NCBI GenBank assembly: GCA_002338885.1
Contig: DDJI01000111.1
Span: forward strand, 38,066 to 44,360
Direction: 5' to 3'
Source of the DNA: Ruminococcus sp. UBA1828
Lineage (GTDB): Bacteria; Bacillota; Clostridia; Oscillospirales; Ruminococcaceae
Length of the DNA stretch: 6,295 bases
In this document: one piece after another, positions 1-4,561 of the stretch
How positions within the stretch are numbered: position 1 is the stretch's first letter
How the letters are laid out: the number at the start of each line of letters is the position of its first letter
Made by a program: the position numbers and the translations under genes
Notes under the pieces: model-generated
What the model saw: the letters and a program-made list of their open reading frames with translations, nothing else
Told to the model about the DNA's origin: nothing
The model's database searches: none

Positions 1-149
1 AAGGTGACGCTCGGATAGTTCTTTCTGCACTCCTTGCAGAGCTTAGGCTCGTTCTCAAAGCCCTTTTCTGCATAGAACTCCTGCTCACCTGCGCTGAAAA
101 CGAACTCTCGTCCGCAATTACGGCACACCAATGTTTTGTCTTCGTACAT
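1..149 (-). CDS. Small zinc-ribbon protein, 5' part only (cut by window edge)
   Basis: The frame opens with ATG at 149-147 and stays open to the window edge, giving 49 visible codons. It begins MYEDKTLVCRNCGREF and has two CxxC pairs, C9/C12 and C38/C41, spaced as a four-cysteine zinc ribbon. Between them lies the segment EQEFYAEKGFENEPK, which I recognise from the clostridial 'probable zinc-ribbon domain' proteins (zf-trcl type). The cysteines very likely bind one zinc ion; no cellular role is firmly established for this family, and I infer none. A GAGGG ribosome-binding site lies about 7 bases upstream of the ATG. The gene follows the sigma gene in the same direction but is separated from it by an intrinsic terminator, so it is probably a separate transcript. 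No convincing promoter is visible in front of it. The C-terminus is outside the window, so its total length is unknown. Confidence 0.82.
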   Translation of the reverse strand, partial: MYEDKTLVCRNCGREFVFSAGEQEFYAEKGFENEPKLCKECRKNYPSVT

Positions 150-252
150 ATTTTTCCCTCGCTTTTAGTTTTGCCAAGCGGACTAACACCTTCAACTTTG
201 AATAAAACCAATATACAATGCCCGGAATTAAGCTGCATGGCTCATATGTATT

Positions 253-279
253 TATAAAAACCTGCGGCAGCGCCACAGA
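253..279 (-). terminator. Intrinsic terminator after the sigma gene
   Basis: Read on the minus strand, CTGTGGC (278-272), a 3-base loop GCT and GCCGCAG (268-262) form a 7-bp stem with one G-U pair, extendable by one wobble pair. TTTTTAT follows one base later. It begins only a few bases after the sigma-gene stop codon (285-283). This is a classic Rho-independent arrangement and should end the sigma transcript before the zinc-ribbon gene. Confidence 0.82.
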
Positions 280-282
280 CCT

Positions 283-852
283 TTATCTTAAATTGCTGCG
301 AAGCTTTCGCCTCACTCTCAGCATGGCGTTATCAACGGACTTCACCGACAAGCCAAGCTTATCAGCCGTGTCGCGGTAGCTCATGCCCTGCATATAGCAC
401 TCGAAAACGCTTTTTTCGGTGCCGCTCAAGCCCTTTTCCACCCACGAAAGCGCCCTCGATATGTCCTCCCTGTCCATAACTATGCTCTCAGGGGATGTGT
501 TCTCGCTCAGCTTCGCGTCTAAGATGTTCTCCTCGCGGTTTATTATGCTGCTCGACTTCTTTATTGCGGAGACAATCCTGTTATGTATGCATGTGTACGC
601 GTACGTCGAAAAGGATGCGCTCCTGCCCTTTACCGTCCTTGAGCTGTCGTAGCTTTTTATCGCATTCATAAGACCTATTATCCCCTCCGACACAAGGTCG
701 TCAATGTCGGAGATGTTATATGAATATACGTGTACAAGCCGCCTCACCATGCCCACATACCTCGAGACAAGCTCGGCATACGCCTCCTCGTCCGAGTCCG
801 CCAGACGGCACAGCTCGGCGTCGGTCATTGATTTGTATCTTCCCTGCGGCAA
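283..852 (-). CDS. sigH: Sigma-70 family RNA polymerase sigma factor, SigH (Spo0H)-like
   Basis: With the TTG start at 852 the product is 189 residues, shorter than Bacillus SigH (about 218). Region 2 covers about residues 25-100. It includes a core-binding segment around DIDDLVSEGIIGLMNAI (about 49-65) and the -10 recognition helix region FSTYAYTCIHNRIVSAIKK (about 81-99). A short linker with no clear region 3 follows. Region 4 is at about 143-186 and ends in a helix-turn-helix (SYRDTADKLGLSVKSVDNAM, then LRVRRKL). The KSVDNAMLRVRRKL end closely parallels KSIDNALQRVKRKL of SigH, which is the basis for the tentative symbol. In Bacillus, SigH directs early stationary-phase and sporulation-entry genes; whether it does so here is inference. 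I see no transmembrane segment and no anti-sigma gene beside it. The next gene upstream is ftsZ and the gene has its own strong promoter. An in-frame GTG at 861 would lengthen it by three residues, but that codon lies inside the ribosome-binding site. A general-purpose sigma-70 paralogue is the main alternative. Confidence 0.78.
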   Translation of the reverse strand: MPQGRYKSMTDAELCRLADSDEEAYAELVSRYVGMVRRLVHVYSYNISDIDDLVSEGIIGLMNAIKSYDSSRTVKGRSASFSTYAYTCIHNRIVSAIKKSSSIINREENILDAKLSENTSPESIVMDREDISRALSWVEKGLSGTEKSVFECYMQGMSYRDTADKLGLSVKSVDNAMLRVRRKLRSNLR

Positions 853-855
853 ATC

Positions 856-864
856 GATCACCTC
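856..864 (-). promoter_or_regulatory. Ribosome-binding site that sets a TTG start for the sigma gene
   Basis: On the minus strand this reads GAGGTGATC, an uninterrupted match to the complement of the 16S rRNA 3' end. The GTG that opens the longest frame (861-859) is inside this site and so cannot be its own properly spaced start. The in-frame TTG at 852-850 lies 8 bases after GAGG, which is ideal spacing. The next in-frame ATG (residue 9 of the 189-residue form) has only a weak purine stretch upstream. Confidence 0.75.
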
Positions 865-883
865 ATGATTAAGTCACAGTGTA

Positions 884-912
884 AATATATCATTTTGACA
901 CATTGATGTCAA
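884..912 (-). promoter_or_regulatory. Strong housekeeping-type promoter for the sigma gene
   Basis: On the minus strand, TTGACA (912-907), a 17-bp spacer and TATATT (889-884) match the vegetative sigma consensus at 6/6 and 5/6 positions. A TG one base before the -10 makes it an extended -10. The predicted transcript starts near 877, leaving about 25 bases to the TTG start, just enough for the GAGGTGATC ribosome-binding site. Two tandem A-tract units (AAAAAATC, 937-922) lie about 10 bp upstream of the -35 and could act as an UP-type element. The -35 is one half of an inverted repeat that reaches into the spacer. Confidence 0.85.
895..912. promoter_or_regulatory. Inverted repeat over the -35 of the sigma promoter (possible operator)
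   Basis: TTGACA and TGTCAA form a perfect 6-bp inverted repeat around a 6-bp centre. One arm is the -35 hexamer itself and the other lies in the spacer. Its centre-to-centre geometry and position would let a dimeric regulator block the polymerase. The symmetry also creates a TTGACA on the plus strand, but no -10 follows it at a suitable distance. An operator role is inference. Confidence 0.4.
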
Positions 913-921
913 GCGCAATGA

Positions 922-937
922 GATTTTTTGATTTTTT
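922..937. repeat. Tandem 8-bp A/T-tract pair upstream of the sigma promoter
   Basis: GATTTTTT occurs twice in direct tandem on the plus strand, 10 bp upstream of the minus-strand -35 hexamer. Read with the promoter it is an A-rich block at roughly -47 to -62, where an UP element or intrinsic curvature could raise promoter strength. The effect on transcription is inferred. Confidence 0.5.
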
Positions 938-938
938 C

Positions 939-958
939 TGTCATTGTGCACAATTACA
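939..958. promoter_or_regulatory. Palindrome upstream of the sigma promoter (possible regulator site)
   Basis: The core ATTGTGCACAAT (943-954) is a perfect 12-bp palindrome. Including three more pairs beyond a single mismatch, 18 of 20 bases are symmetric. It lies about 30 bp upstream of the -35, a position typical for an activator or a distal repressor site. I do not recognise the regulator. As RNA it would lie outside the predicted sigma transcript, so a DNA-binding role is more likely than a terminator. Confidence 0.45.
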
Positions 959-972
959 TGGCGCAAGTATAC

Positions 973-1015
973 TACAAAATGACAATGCGGCACAGATTTT
1001 GATGCCTGTACCGCA
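973..1015 (-). terminator. Terminator-like hairpin after ftsZ
   Basis: On the minus strand TGCGGTACAG (1015-1006) pairs with CTGTGCCGCA (995-986) in a 10-bp stem with one G-U pair and a 10-base loop. The following TTGTCATTTTG is T-rich but broken, so termination may be incomplete. The hairpin starts about 6 bases after the ftsZ stop. It fits an independent sigma transcript, although some readthrough from ftsZ is possible. An mRNA-stabilising 3' hairpin is the alternative. Confidence 0.55.
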
Positions 1016-1021
1016 CTATAA

Positions 1022-2083
1022 TCATTTGTTAAACAAGTCGTTCCAAAGTCCGTCATAGAATCCGCCTGACGATTCCTCTGCGGGCTTTTCCTCTTCGGTC
1101 TTCTGCTCTTCTTCCATGCTCGGCGTATTATATGCGTCAAAGTCGGAGGCAATGACGATAACGTCGATAGTATCGGAGAGATCTTCCTTGAAGTCGGCGC
1201 CGAAGATAAGCTCTACATCCTCAGCAGCAGCCTTTGTGATGGTATCGGTAAGCTCTGCTATGTCGCCTGCTACAATGTCCTCGCTCATGGTGATGTTGAG
1301 CAAAAGTCTCTTAGCGCCCTTGATTGAAGTCTCAAGCAGCGGGCTGGATATAACCTGCTGAACTGCGTCCGCAACCTTGTCCTTGCCTTCGCCGTGGCCT
1401 ATAGCCATGTGCGCGTATCCCGCGTTGCTCATGATGGTCTTTACGTCGGCAAAGTCTACGTTTATCTCGCCGTGTCTGAGTATAAGCTCCGTCACGCTCA
1501 AGACAGCGGTCTTGAGTATATCGTCGGCAAGGGCAAAGGACTGCCTCATAGTGAGGTTCTCCTTGCCTGTGAGAAGTTTCTGGTTAGGTATTACAACTAA
1601 AGAATCCACGTTCTTTATAAGAGCATCAATTCCGCGCTCCGCCTGGGCAAGCTTTCTTGCGCCCTCAAACGCAAACGGCTTTGTGACTACGGCGACGGTG
1701 AGTATTCCCATATCCCTCGCTATCTCCGCAACAACCGGCGCTGCGCCCGTTCCTGTTCCTCCGCCCATACCTGCCGTTATGAATATCATATCGGCGCCTT
1801 TGAGCGCATCCTGTATCTCTTCCTTAGACTCCTGAGCGGCGCCTTCACCGATCTCGGGCTTTCCGCCCGCTCCTAATCCGTGCGTAAGCTTCTGTCCTAT
1901 CTGTATCTTGGTCGTCGCCTTGGAATTCTTCAGAGCCTGAGCGTCTGTATTGACAGATATGTACTCGACGTTCTGAATTCCGGTCGCAACAATACAGTTA
2001 AGAGCGTTTCCGCCGCCTCCGCCTACGCCTACTACTTTTATTTTAGCGAGGTCGATTCCTTCATTTTCCATTGTAAAGCCCAT
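1022..2083 (-). CDS. ftsZ: Cell division protein FtsZ (tubulin-like GTPase)
   Basis: FtsZ binds and hydrolyses GTP while polymerising into the cytoplasmic ring that recruits the divisome. The 353-residue product shows the N-terminal nucleotide loop GVGGGGGNALN (19-29), the tubulin signature GGGTGTG (107-113), PFAFEGARK (136-144) and the catalytic T7 loop NVDFADV (208-214, with D210 and D213). The conserved core ends near residue 318. A short acidic linker of about 20 residues, rich in E and K, leads to the last residues GFYDGLWNDLFNK (341-353). That tail does not match the usual D/E-I-P-x-F-L type peptide that binds FtsA, SepF or ZipA. Two places differ from textbook FtsZ: C30 where Arg usually follows the first-loop Asn, and LKTAVLSVTEL (190-200) where QGVQGI-type sequence is usual. 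Start: GGAGG with an 8-base gap precedes ATG 2083-2081. The longer TTG-started frame would put that ribosome-binding site inside the gene. It has its own promoter and follows ftsQ; no ftsA lies between them. Confidence 0.97.
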   Translation of the reverse strand: MGFTMENEGIDLAKIKVVGVGGGGGNALNCIVATGIQNVEYISVNTDAQALKNSKATTKIQIGQKLTHGLGAGGKPEIGEGAAQESKEEIQDALKGADMIFITAGMGGGTGTGAAPVVAEIARDMGILTVAVVTKPFAFEGARKLAQAERGIDALIKNVDSLVVIPNQKLLTGKENLTMRQSFALADDILKTAVLSVTELILRHGEINVDFADVKTIMSNAGYAHMAIGHGEGKDKVADAVQQVISSPLLETSIKGAKRLLLNITMSEDIVAGDIAELTDTITKAAAEDVELIFGADFKEDLSDTIDVIVIASDFDAYNTPSMEEEQKTEEEKPAEESSGGFYDGLWNDLFNK

Positions 2084-2091
2084 TTTCCTAT

Positions 2092-2096
2092 CCTCC
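2092..2096 (-). promoter_or_regulatory. Ribosome-binding site that sets the ftsZ start
   Basis: GGAGG on the minus strand lies 8 bases before ATG 2083-2081. The frame is open a further 10 codons to a TTG at 2113, which lacks a ribosome-binding site and would include this one as coding sequence. A second ATG four codons inside (2071-2069) has no such site. The 353-residue form is therefore preferred. Confidence 0.8.
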
Positions 2097-2131
2097 GATA
2101 TATATTTATCCAACGAAAGTACAAGTTTAAA

Positions 2132-2143
2132 TATAGTACTATA
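2132..2143. promoter_or_regulatory. 12-bp palindrome over the ftsZ -10 and start region
   Basis: TATAGTACTATA is a perfect palindrome. It shares three bases with the -10 hexamer (2146-2141) and extends into the predicted transcription start near 2134. A dimeric repressor bound there would block open-complex formation. AT-rich promoter DNA easily produces such symmetry, so the operator reading is tentative. Confidence 0.35.
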
Positions 2144-2169
2144 CTACCATAAAAAATTGTGCTTGGCAA
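2141..2169 (-). promoter_or_regulatory. Likely ftsZ promoter
   Basis: On the minus strand, TTGCCA (2169-2164), a 17-bp spacer and TAGTAT (2146-2141) match the vegetative consensus at 5/6 and 4/6, with a TG one base before the -10 (extended -10). The predicted start near 2134 gives a leader of about 50 bases to the ATG. No terminator is visible between ftsQ and this promoter, so ftsZ could be served both by this promoter and by readthrough from the upstream unit. Confidence 0.6.
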
Positions 2170-2235
2170 TAGTTTTGACACCGTATTTTGATGATAATTT
2201 ATGCCTGTGCGCCATATGTTCGCCTTTAAAACCCT

Positions 2236-3177
2236 CTATTCGTCGGGTTCTTCGACATCTTGACCTGTTTCTGTAGATTCCTGGCTCTGCTGCTGATTTG
2301 CCTGCTGTTCTTCTCTTTGCGCCAAGTCTTCCTGCATCTGCTGCAAGTCCTCATTTGTGATGAAGGAGACGCCGGCGGCAGCGCTATGGTATATAAGTCT
2401 GCCCGTCTCGTCGTCAGAGAGGTTGTTTTCGATAATTGCGCTGACGTAGCGGAGCTTGTACTCATAATCGAGGGAGCTTCCGAACTCTATATCTATTCTT
2501 CCGGCGTAGCCTATCATGATGTCGGTTCTGTCGGTGATGTCTATGTAGCTCACCTTTCCGGGGCAGATTTCATCCATGGCGTCAAGCAACTGCATGACTA
2601 TTGTGAGCTTATTCGGGTCTTCCGACTCAAGCTCCTCGCCCAATGACACGTTCACAAGGTCAAGCCCGTATATTTGCAAAAGCTCCGCTCTCGGGGATGC
2701 CTGTTCCGTTTCAAGGTAGCGTCCGCTTCGGGTTATGACGGCGTACCTTGAGCCTTCGTACTGACAGCACGCAAACGGCTCGGCTTCCTCGACTGTTATG
2801 GTCATTTTATCGGGAAGCTTGCGCCGCACGGTGACGTTTTCGATGTATATGAGCTCATCCTTTATCTTTTGTTCTACCTTGTCGGTATCTATGTTATACA
2901 TGTTTTTGCCGACTTTCAAATCGGCTGCGTCGAGTATCTGTTCGACTGTATATCGGGAGTTGCCGGTCACAACGTATTCTTTCACCCTGAACAAAAGCGT
3001 CCTCGAAAGCAAAAAGAGAATAAATCCGCAAATGAGGAATATCATTAAGTAGTACAAAGAAAGATTTCTTTTTCGGCGGCGTCTTTTAGGGCGCACACCG
3101 GCTGCGCCGTTTGCGCCGTTTGTGCCGCTTGTCTGCGGCCGACTGCCTGCCGGCGGTTGTTTTACAACGTCCCTCAC
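2236..3177 (-). CDS. ftsQ: Cell division protein FtsQ/DivIB
   Basis: FtsQ/DivIB is a bitopic membrane protein that links the septal synthases (FtsW with its partner penicillin-binding protein) to the FtsL/DivIC part of the divisome, acting on the outer face of the membrane. The 313-residue product has a cytoplasmic N-terminus with a GTNGANGAAG-type low-complexity stretch (18-27), a very basic patch PKRRRRKR (30-37) and one membrane segment (about 41-62). An FtsQ-type POTRA domain follows at about 63-134 (FRVKEYVVTGNSRY; KLPDKMTITVEEAEP), then the beta domain to about 270. The basic patch before the membrane helix predicts an N-in, C-out topology. The last 39 residues (275-313) are an extended Gln/Glu-rich tail without hydrophobic positions. 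The GTG start at 3177 is supported by AGGAGG 8 bases upstream. The gene starts 22 bases after murA, so the two are probably translated from one mRNA. Confidence 0.9.
   Translation of the reverse strand: MRDVVKQPPAGSRPQTSGTNGANGAAGVRPKRRRRKRNLSLYYLMIFLICGFILFLLSRTLLFRVKEYVVTGNSRYTVEQILDAADLKVGKNMYNIDTDKVEQKIKDELIYIENVTVRRKLPDKMTITVEEAEPFACCQYEGSRYAVITRSGRYLETEQASPRAELLQIYGLDLVNVSLGEELESEDPNKLTIVMQLLDAMDEICPGKVSYIDITDRTDIMIGYAGRIDIEFGSSLDYEYKLRYVSAIIENNLSDDETGRLIYHSAAAGVSFITNEDLQQMQEDLAQREEQQANQQQSQESTETGQDVEEPDE
3104..3130. repeat. Three tandem 9-bp units within ftsQ
   Basis: GCGCCGTTT occurs twice in tandem on the plus strand (3104-3112, 3113-3121), followed by a degenerate copy GTGCCGCTT (3122-3130). 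The unit keeps frame and encodes repeated Asn-Gly-Ala/Thr in the cytoplasmic N-terminus of FtsQ. It is a plausible site of slippage that would lengthen or shorten this flexible stretch by three residues per unit. Confidence 0.6.
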
Positions 3178-3183
3178 TTATTT

Positions 3184-3191
3184 CACCTCCT
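3184..3191 (-). promoter_or_regulatory. Ribosome-binding site supporting a GTG start for ftsQ
   Basis: AGGAGGTG on the minus strand is a full-length Shine-Dalgarno. AGGAGG ends 8 bases before GTG 3177-3175. It sits in the 22-base gap after the murA stop codon, which favours coupled translation of the two genes. Confidence 0.8.
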
Positions 3192-3199
3192 GCATGCTT

Positions 3200-4459
3200 T
3201 TACACTCTTTTGACCGATCCTCCCACGGAGCAAAGCACTCCTTCGAGGTTTTCGTATCCTCTGTCTATGAAATGAACGTTTGAAACCGTGGTTGTTCCCT
3301 GCGCTCCCAAAGCCGCGACGACGAGCGCTGCGCCCGCTCGCAGATCTGCCGCTCTCACCTGTGCGCCGTAAAGCTCACGAACGCCTTCTATGACGGCGAC
3401 CCTGCCCTCCGCTTTGATGTATGCGCCCATTCTCATCAGCTCATCCACAGCCATGAATCTGTTTTCAAATATGTTTTCCACTATCATGCTTGTTCCGTCG
3501 GCTTTGCAAAGGGCGGCCATGGCAATAGGCTGGCAGTCTGTCGGGAATCCCGGGTAAGGCATGGTTCGCACGGTTCTGACCGCTTTGAGGGGCTTTTTGA
3601 CGCTTATGAAGATCTTATCGGTGTAGGGATAAACCCCGCAGCCCATTTCCGAGAACACCGACATGCACGAGTACATATCCTGCGGGCAGACGCCTGACAA
3701 AACAAGCTCTCCGCCTGCCGCGGCGGCAGCTCCCATATATGTAGCGGCAACTATTCTGTCCGGCATTACGGTGTATTCGCAGCCGTGCAGCTCGCTCACG
3801 CCGTTTATGGTTATGGTGGATGTGCCGCAGCCGTGTATGTTCGCCCCGCACATGTTTAAGTAGTTTGCAAGGTCGGTTATTTCCGGCTCTCTTGCGGCGT
3901 TGTATATTGTCACCTCGCCGTTTCCCACGGCGCAGTAAAGCATAATGTTTTCCGTCGCCCCGACGGACGGCAGAGAAAGTGTTATATCGCAGCTCAAAGG
4001 GCGCATATTTGCGGTGCAGTCGAGCATGCCGTGATCCTCTATTATCTTAACGCCGAGTTTTTTAAGCGATTCAAGGTGCAGATCTATCGGCCTCGGTCCA
4101 AGCTCGCATCCTCCGGGGAAGGAGAGCCTGCACCGCTTGTTTCTGCCGAGTATCGCGCCCAAAAAGACAATTGAGGAACGCATTTCACGCATCAGCCCGT
4201 CGCTCACCGTAAACCCGCCCGCCGACGAGGAGTCCACCACCACGGTGTCCCCTTCTCTTGTGCACTTGCAGCCAAGGGATCCGAGTATTCTGCATGCGGC
4301 GAACGCATCCGACAGCGCCGGACAGTTATGTATGACGCTTGTTCCGCAGGACAAAAACGCGGCGGCAAGCAGCGGAAGCGAGCTGTTTTTTGCTCCCTGC
4401 ACTTTTATTTCTCCCTCTATCCTCCTGCCGCCTTCTATGATTAGCTTACTTTCGAGCAT
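3200..4459 (-). CDS. murA: UDP-N-acetylglucosamine 1-carboxyvinyltransferase MurA
   Basis: MurA transfers enolpyruvate from PEP to UDP-GlcNAc in the cytoplasm, the first committed step of peptidoglycan synthesis. The 419-residue product is full length (family about 417-430). Visible features are the N-terminal substrate motif QGAKNSSLPLL with K24 and N25, and the active-site loop FPGGCELGPRPIDLHL with the catalytic C118, the residue alkylated by fosfomycin. D308 in GFPTDCQP is the conserved catalytic-base position, and the C-terminal DLRAGAALVVAAL and IDRGYENLE segments are present. A Cys rather than Asp at 118 predicts the usual fosfomycin-sensitive form. The protein is unusually rich in cysteine (about 20). 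Start: AAGGAG with a 7-base gap precedes ATG 4459-4457. An upstream in-frame ATG at 4480 lacks a ribosome-binding site and overlaps the leader hairpin. It lies between murG (102-base gap) and ftsQ (22-base gap). Low-GC Gram-positives often carry a second MurA elsewhere; that cannot be judged here. Confidence 0.96.
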   Translation of the reverse strand: MLESKLIIEGGRRIEGEIKVQGAKNSSLPLLAAAFLSCGTSVIHNCPALSDAFAACRILGSLGCKCTREGDTVVVDSSSAGGFTVSDGLMREMRSSIVFLGAILGRNKRCRLSFPGGCELGPRPIDLHLESLKKLGVKIIEDHGMLDCTANMRPLSCDITLSLPSVGATENIMLYCAVGNGEVTIYNAAREPEITDLANYLNMCGANIHGCGTSTITINGVSELHGCEYTVMPDRIVAATYMGAAAAAGGELVLSGVCPQDMYSCMSVFSEMGCGVYPYTDKIFISVKKPLKAVRTVRTMPYPGFPTDCQPIAMAALCKADGTSMIVENIFENRFMAVDELMRMGAYIKAEGRVAVIEGVRELYGAQVRAADLRAGAALVVAALGAQGTTTVSNVHFIDRGYENLEGVLCSVGGSVKRV

Positions 4460-4466
4460 CTTAATT

Positions 4467-4473
4467 CTCCTTT
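4467..4473 (-). promoter_or_regulatory. Ribosome-binding site that sets the murA start
   Basis: AAAGGAG on the minus strand lies 7 bases before ATG 4459-4457. This favours the 419-residue protein over the form starting seven codons earlier at 4480. The site directly follows the 3' arm of the leader hairpin (4474-4523) with no unpaired base between them. Confidence 0.8.
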
Positions 4474-4523
4474 GCAACATATTACGCGCAGTTTTCTATA
4501 GGTCTATAAGCATAATATGTTGC
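4474..4523 (-). promoter_or_regulatory. Long leader hairpin in the murG-murA gap, abutting the murA ribosome-binding site
   Basis: On the minus strand GCAACATATTATGC (4523-4510) and GCGTAATATGTTGC (4487-4474) pair over 14 bp, with 13 Watson-Crick pairs and one G-U, around a 22-base loop. The loop itself contains a small TATA-GACC-TATA symmetric element. No T-run follows, so it is not an intrinsic terminator. The 3' arm ends at AAAGGAG, the murA ribosome-binding site. Stabilisation of the downstream mRNA, a processing site, a protein-bound leader, or a DNA operator are all possible; none is shown by the sequence. Confidence 0.6.
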
Positions 4524-4561
4524 GGCAAACTAAGGTGCTACTTTAAAAGCCGTGCCGCCCC

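Noticed and set aside
150..250. Promoter for the zinc-ribbon gene
   Set aside because: TATATT and TGTTAG hexamers are present on the minus strand, but none has a -35 better than about half matched at 16-18 bp. Nothing else could be supported in this 103-base stretch.
895..923. Plus-strand TTGACA in the sigma control region
   Set aside because: It is the mirror arm of the inverted repeat. The hexamer at 17 bp spacing is ATGAGA, not a -10.
874..1152. Minus-strand open frame of 92 codons across the end of ftsZ and the gap after it
   Set aside because: It overlaps ftsZ in another frame, runs through the terminator-like hairpin and the sigma promoter, and its product shows no recognisable domain.
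1377..1835. Plus-strand open frame of 152 codons opposite ftsZ
   Set aside because: It lies entirely antisense to a conserved gene, its Ser/Ala-rich composition is that of a reverse-strand shadow, and it has no ribosome-binding site or promoter that I can see.
2175..2203. Plus-strand TTGACA that might start antisense transcription into ftsQ
   Set aside because: With 15-18 bp spacing no acceptable -10 follows, and no plus-strand gene lies downstream.
2170..2235. Terminator between ftsQ and ftsZ
   Set aside because: No stable stem followed by a T-run could be drawn on the minus strand, so readthrough into ftsZ is left open.
4480..4530. Separate murA promoter with TATTAT or TATAGA as -10
   Set aside because: These lie in the inverted repeat and its loop. 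The only -35-like sequence (TTGCCG) is 5-14 bp away, which is too close.
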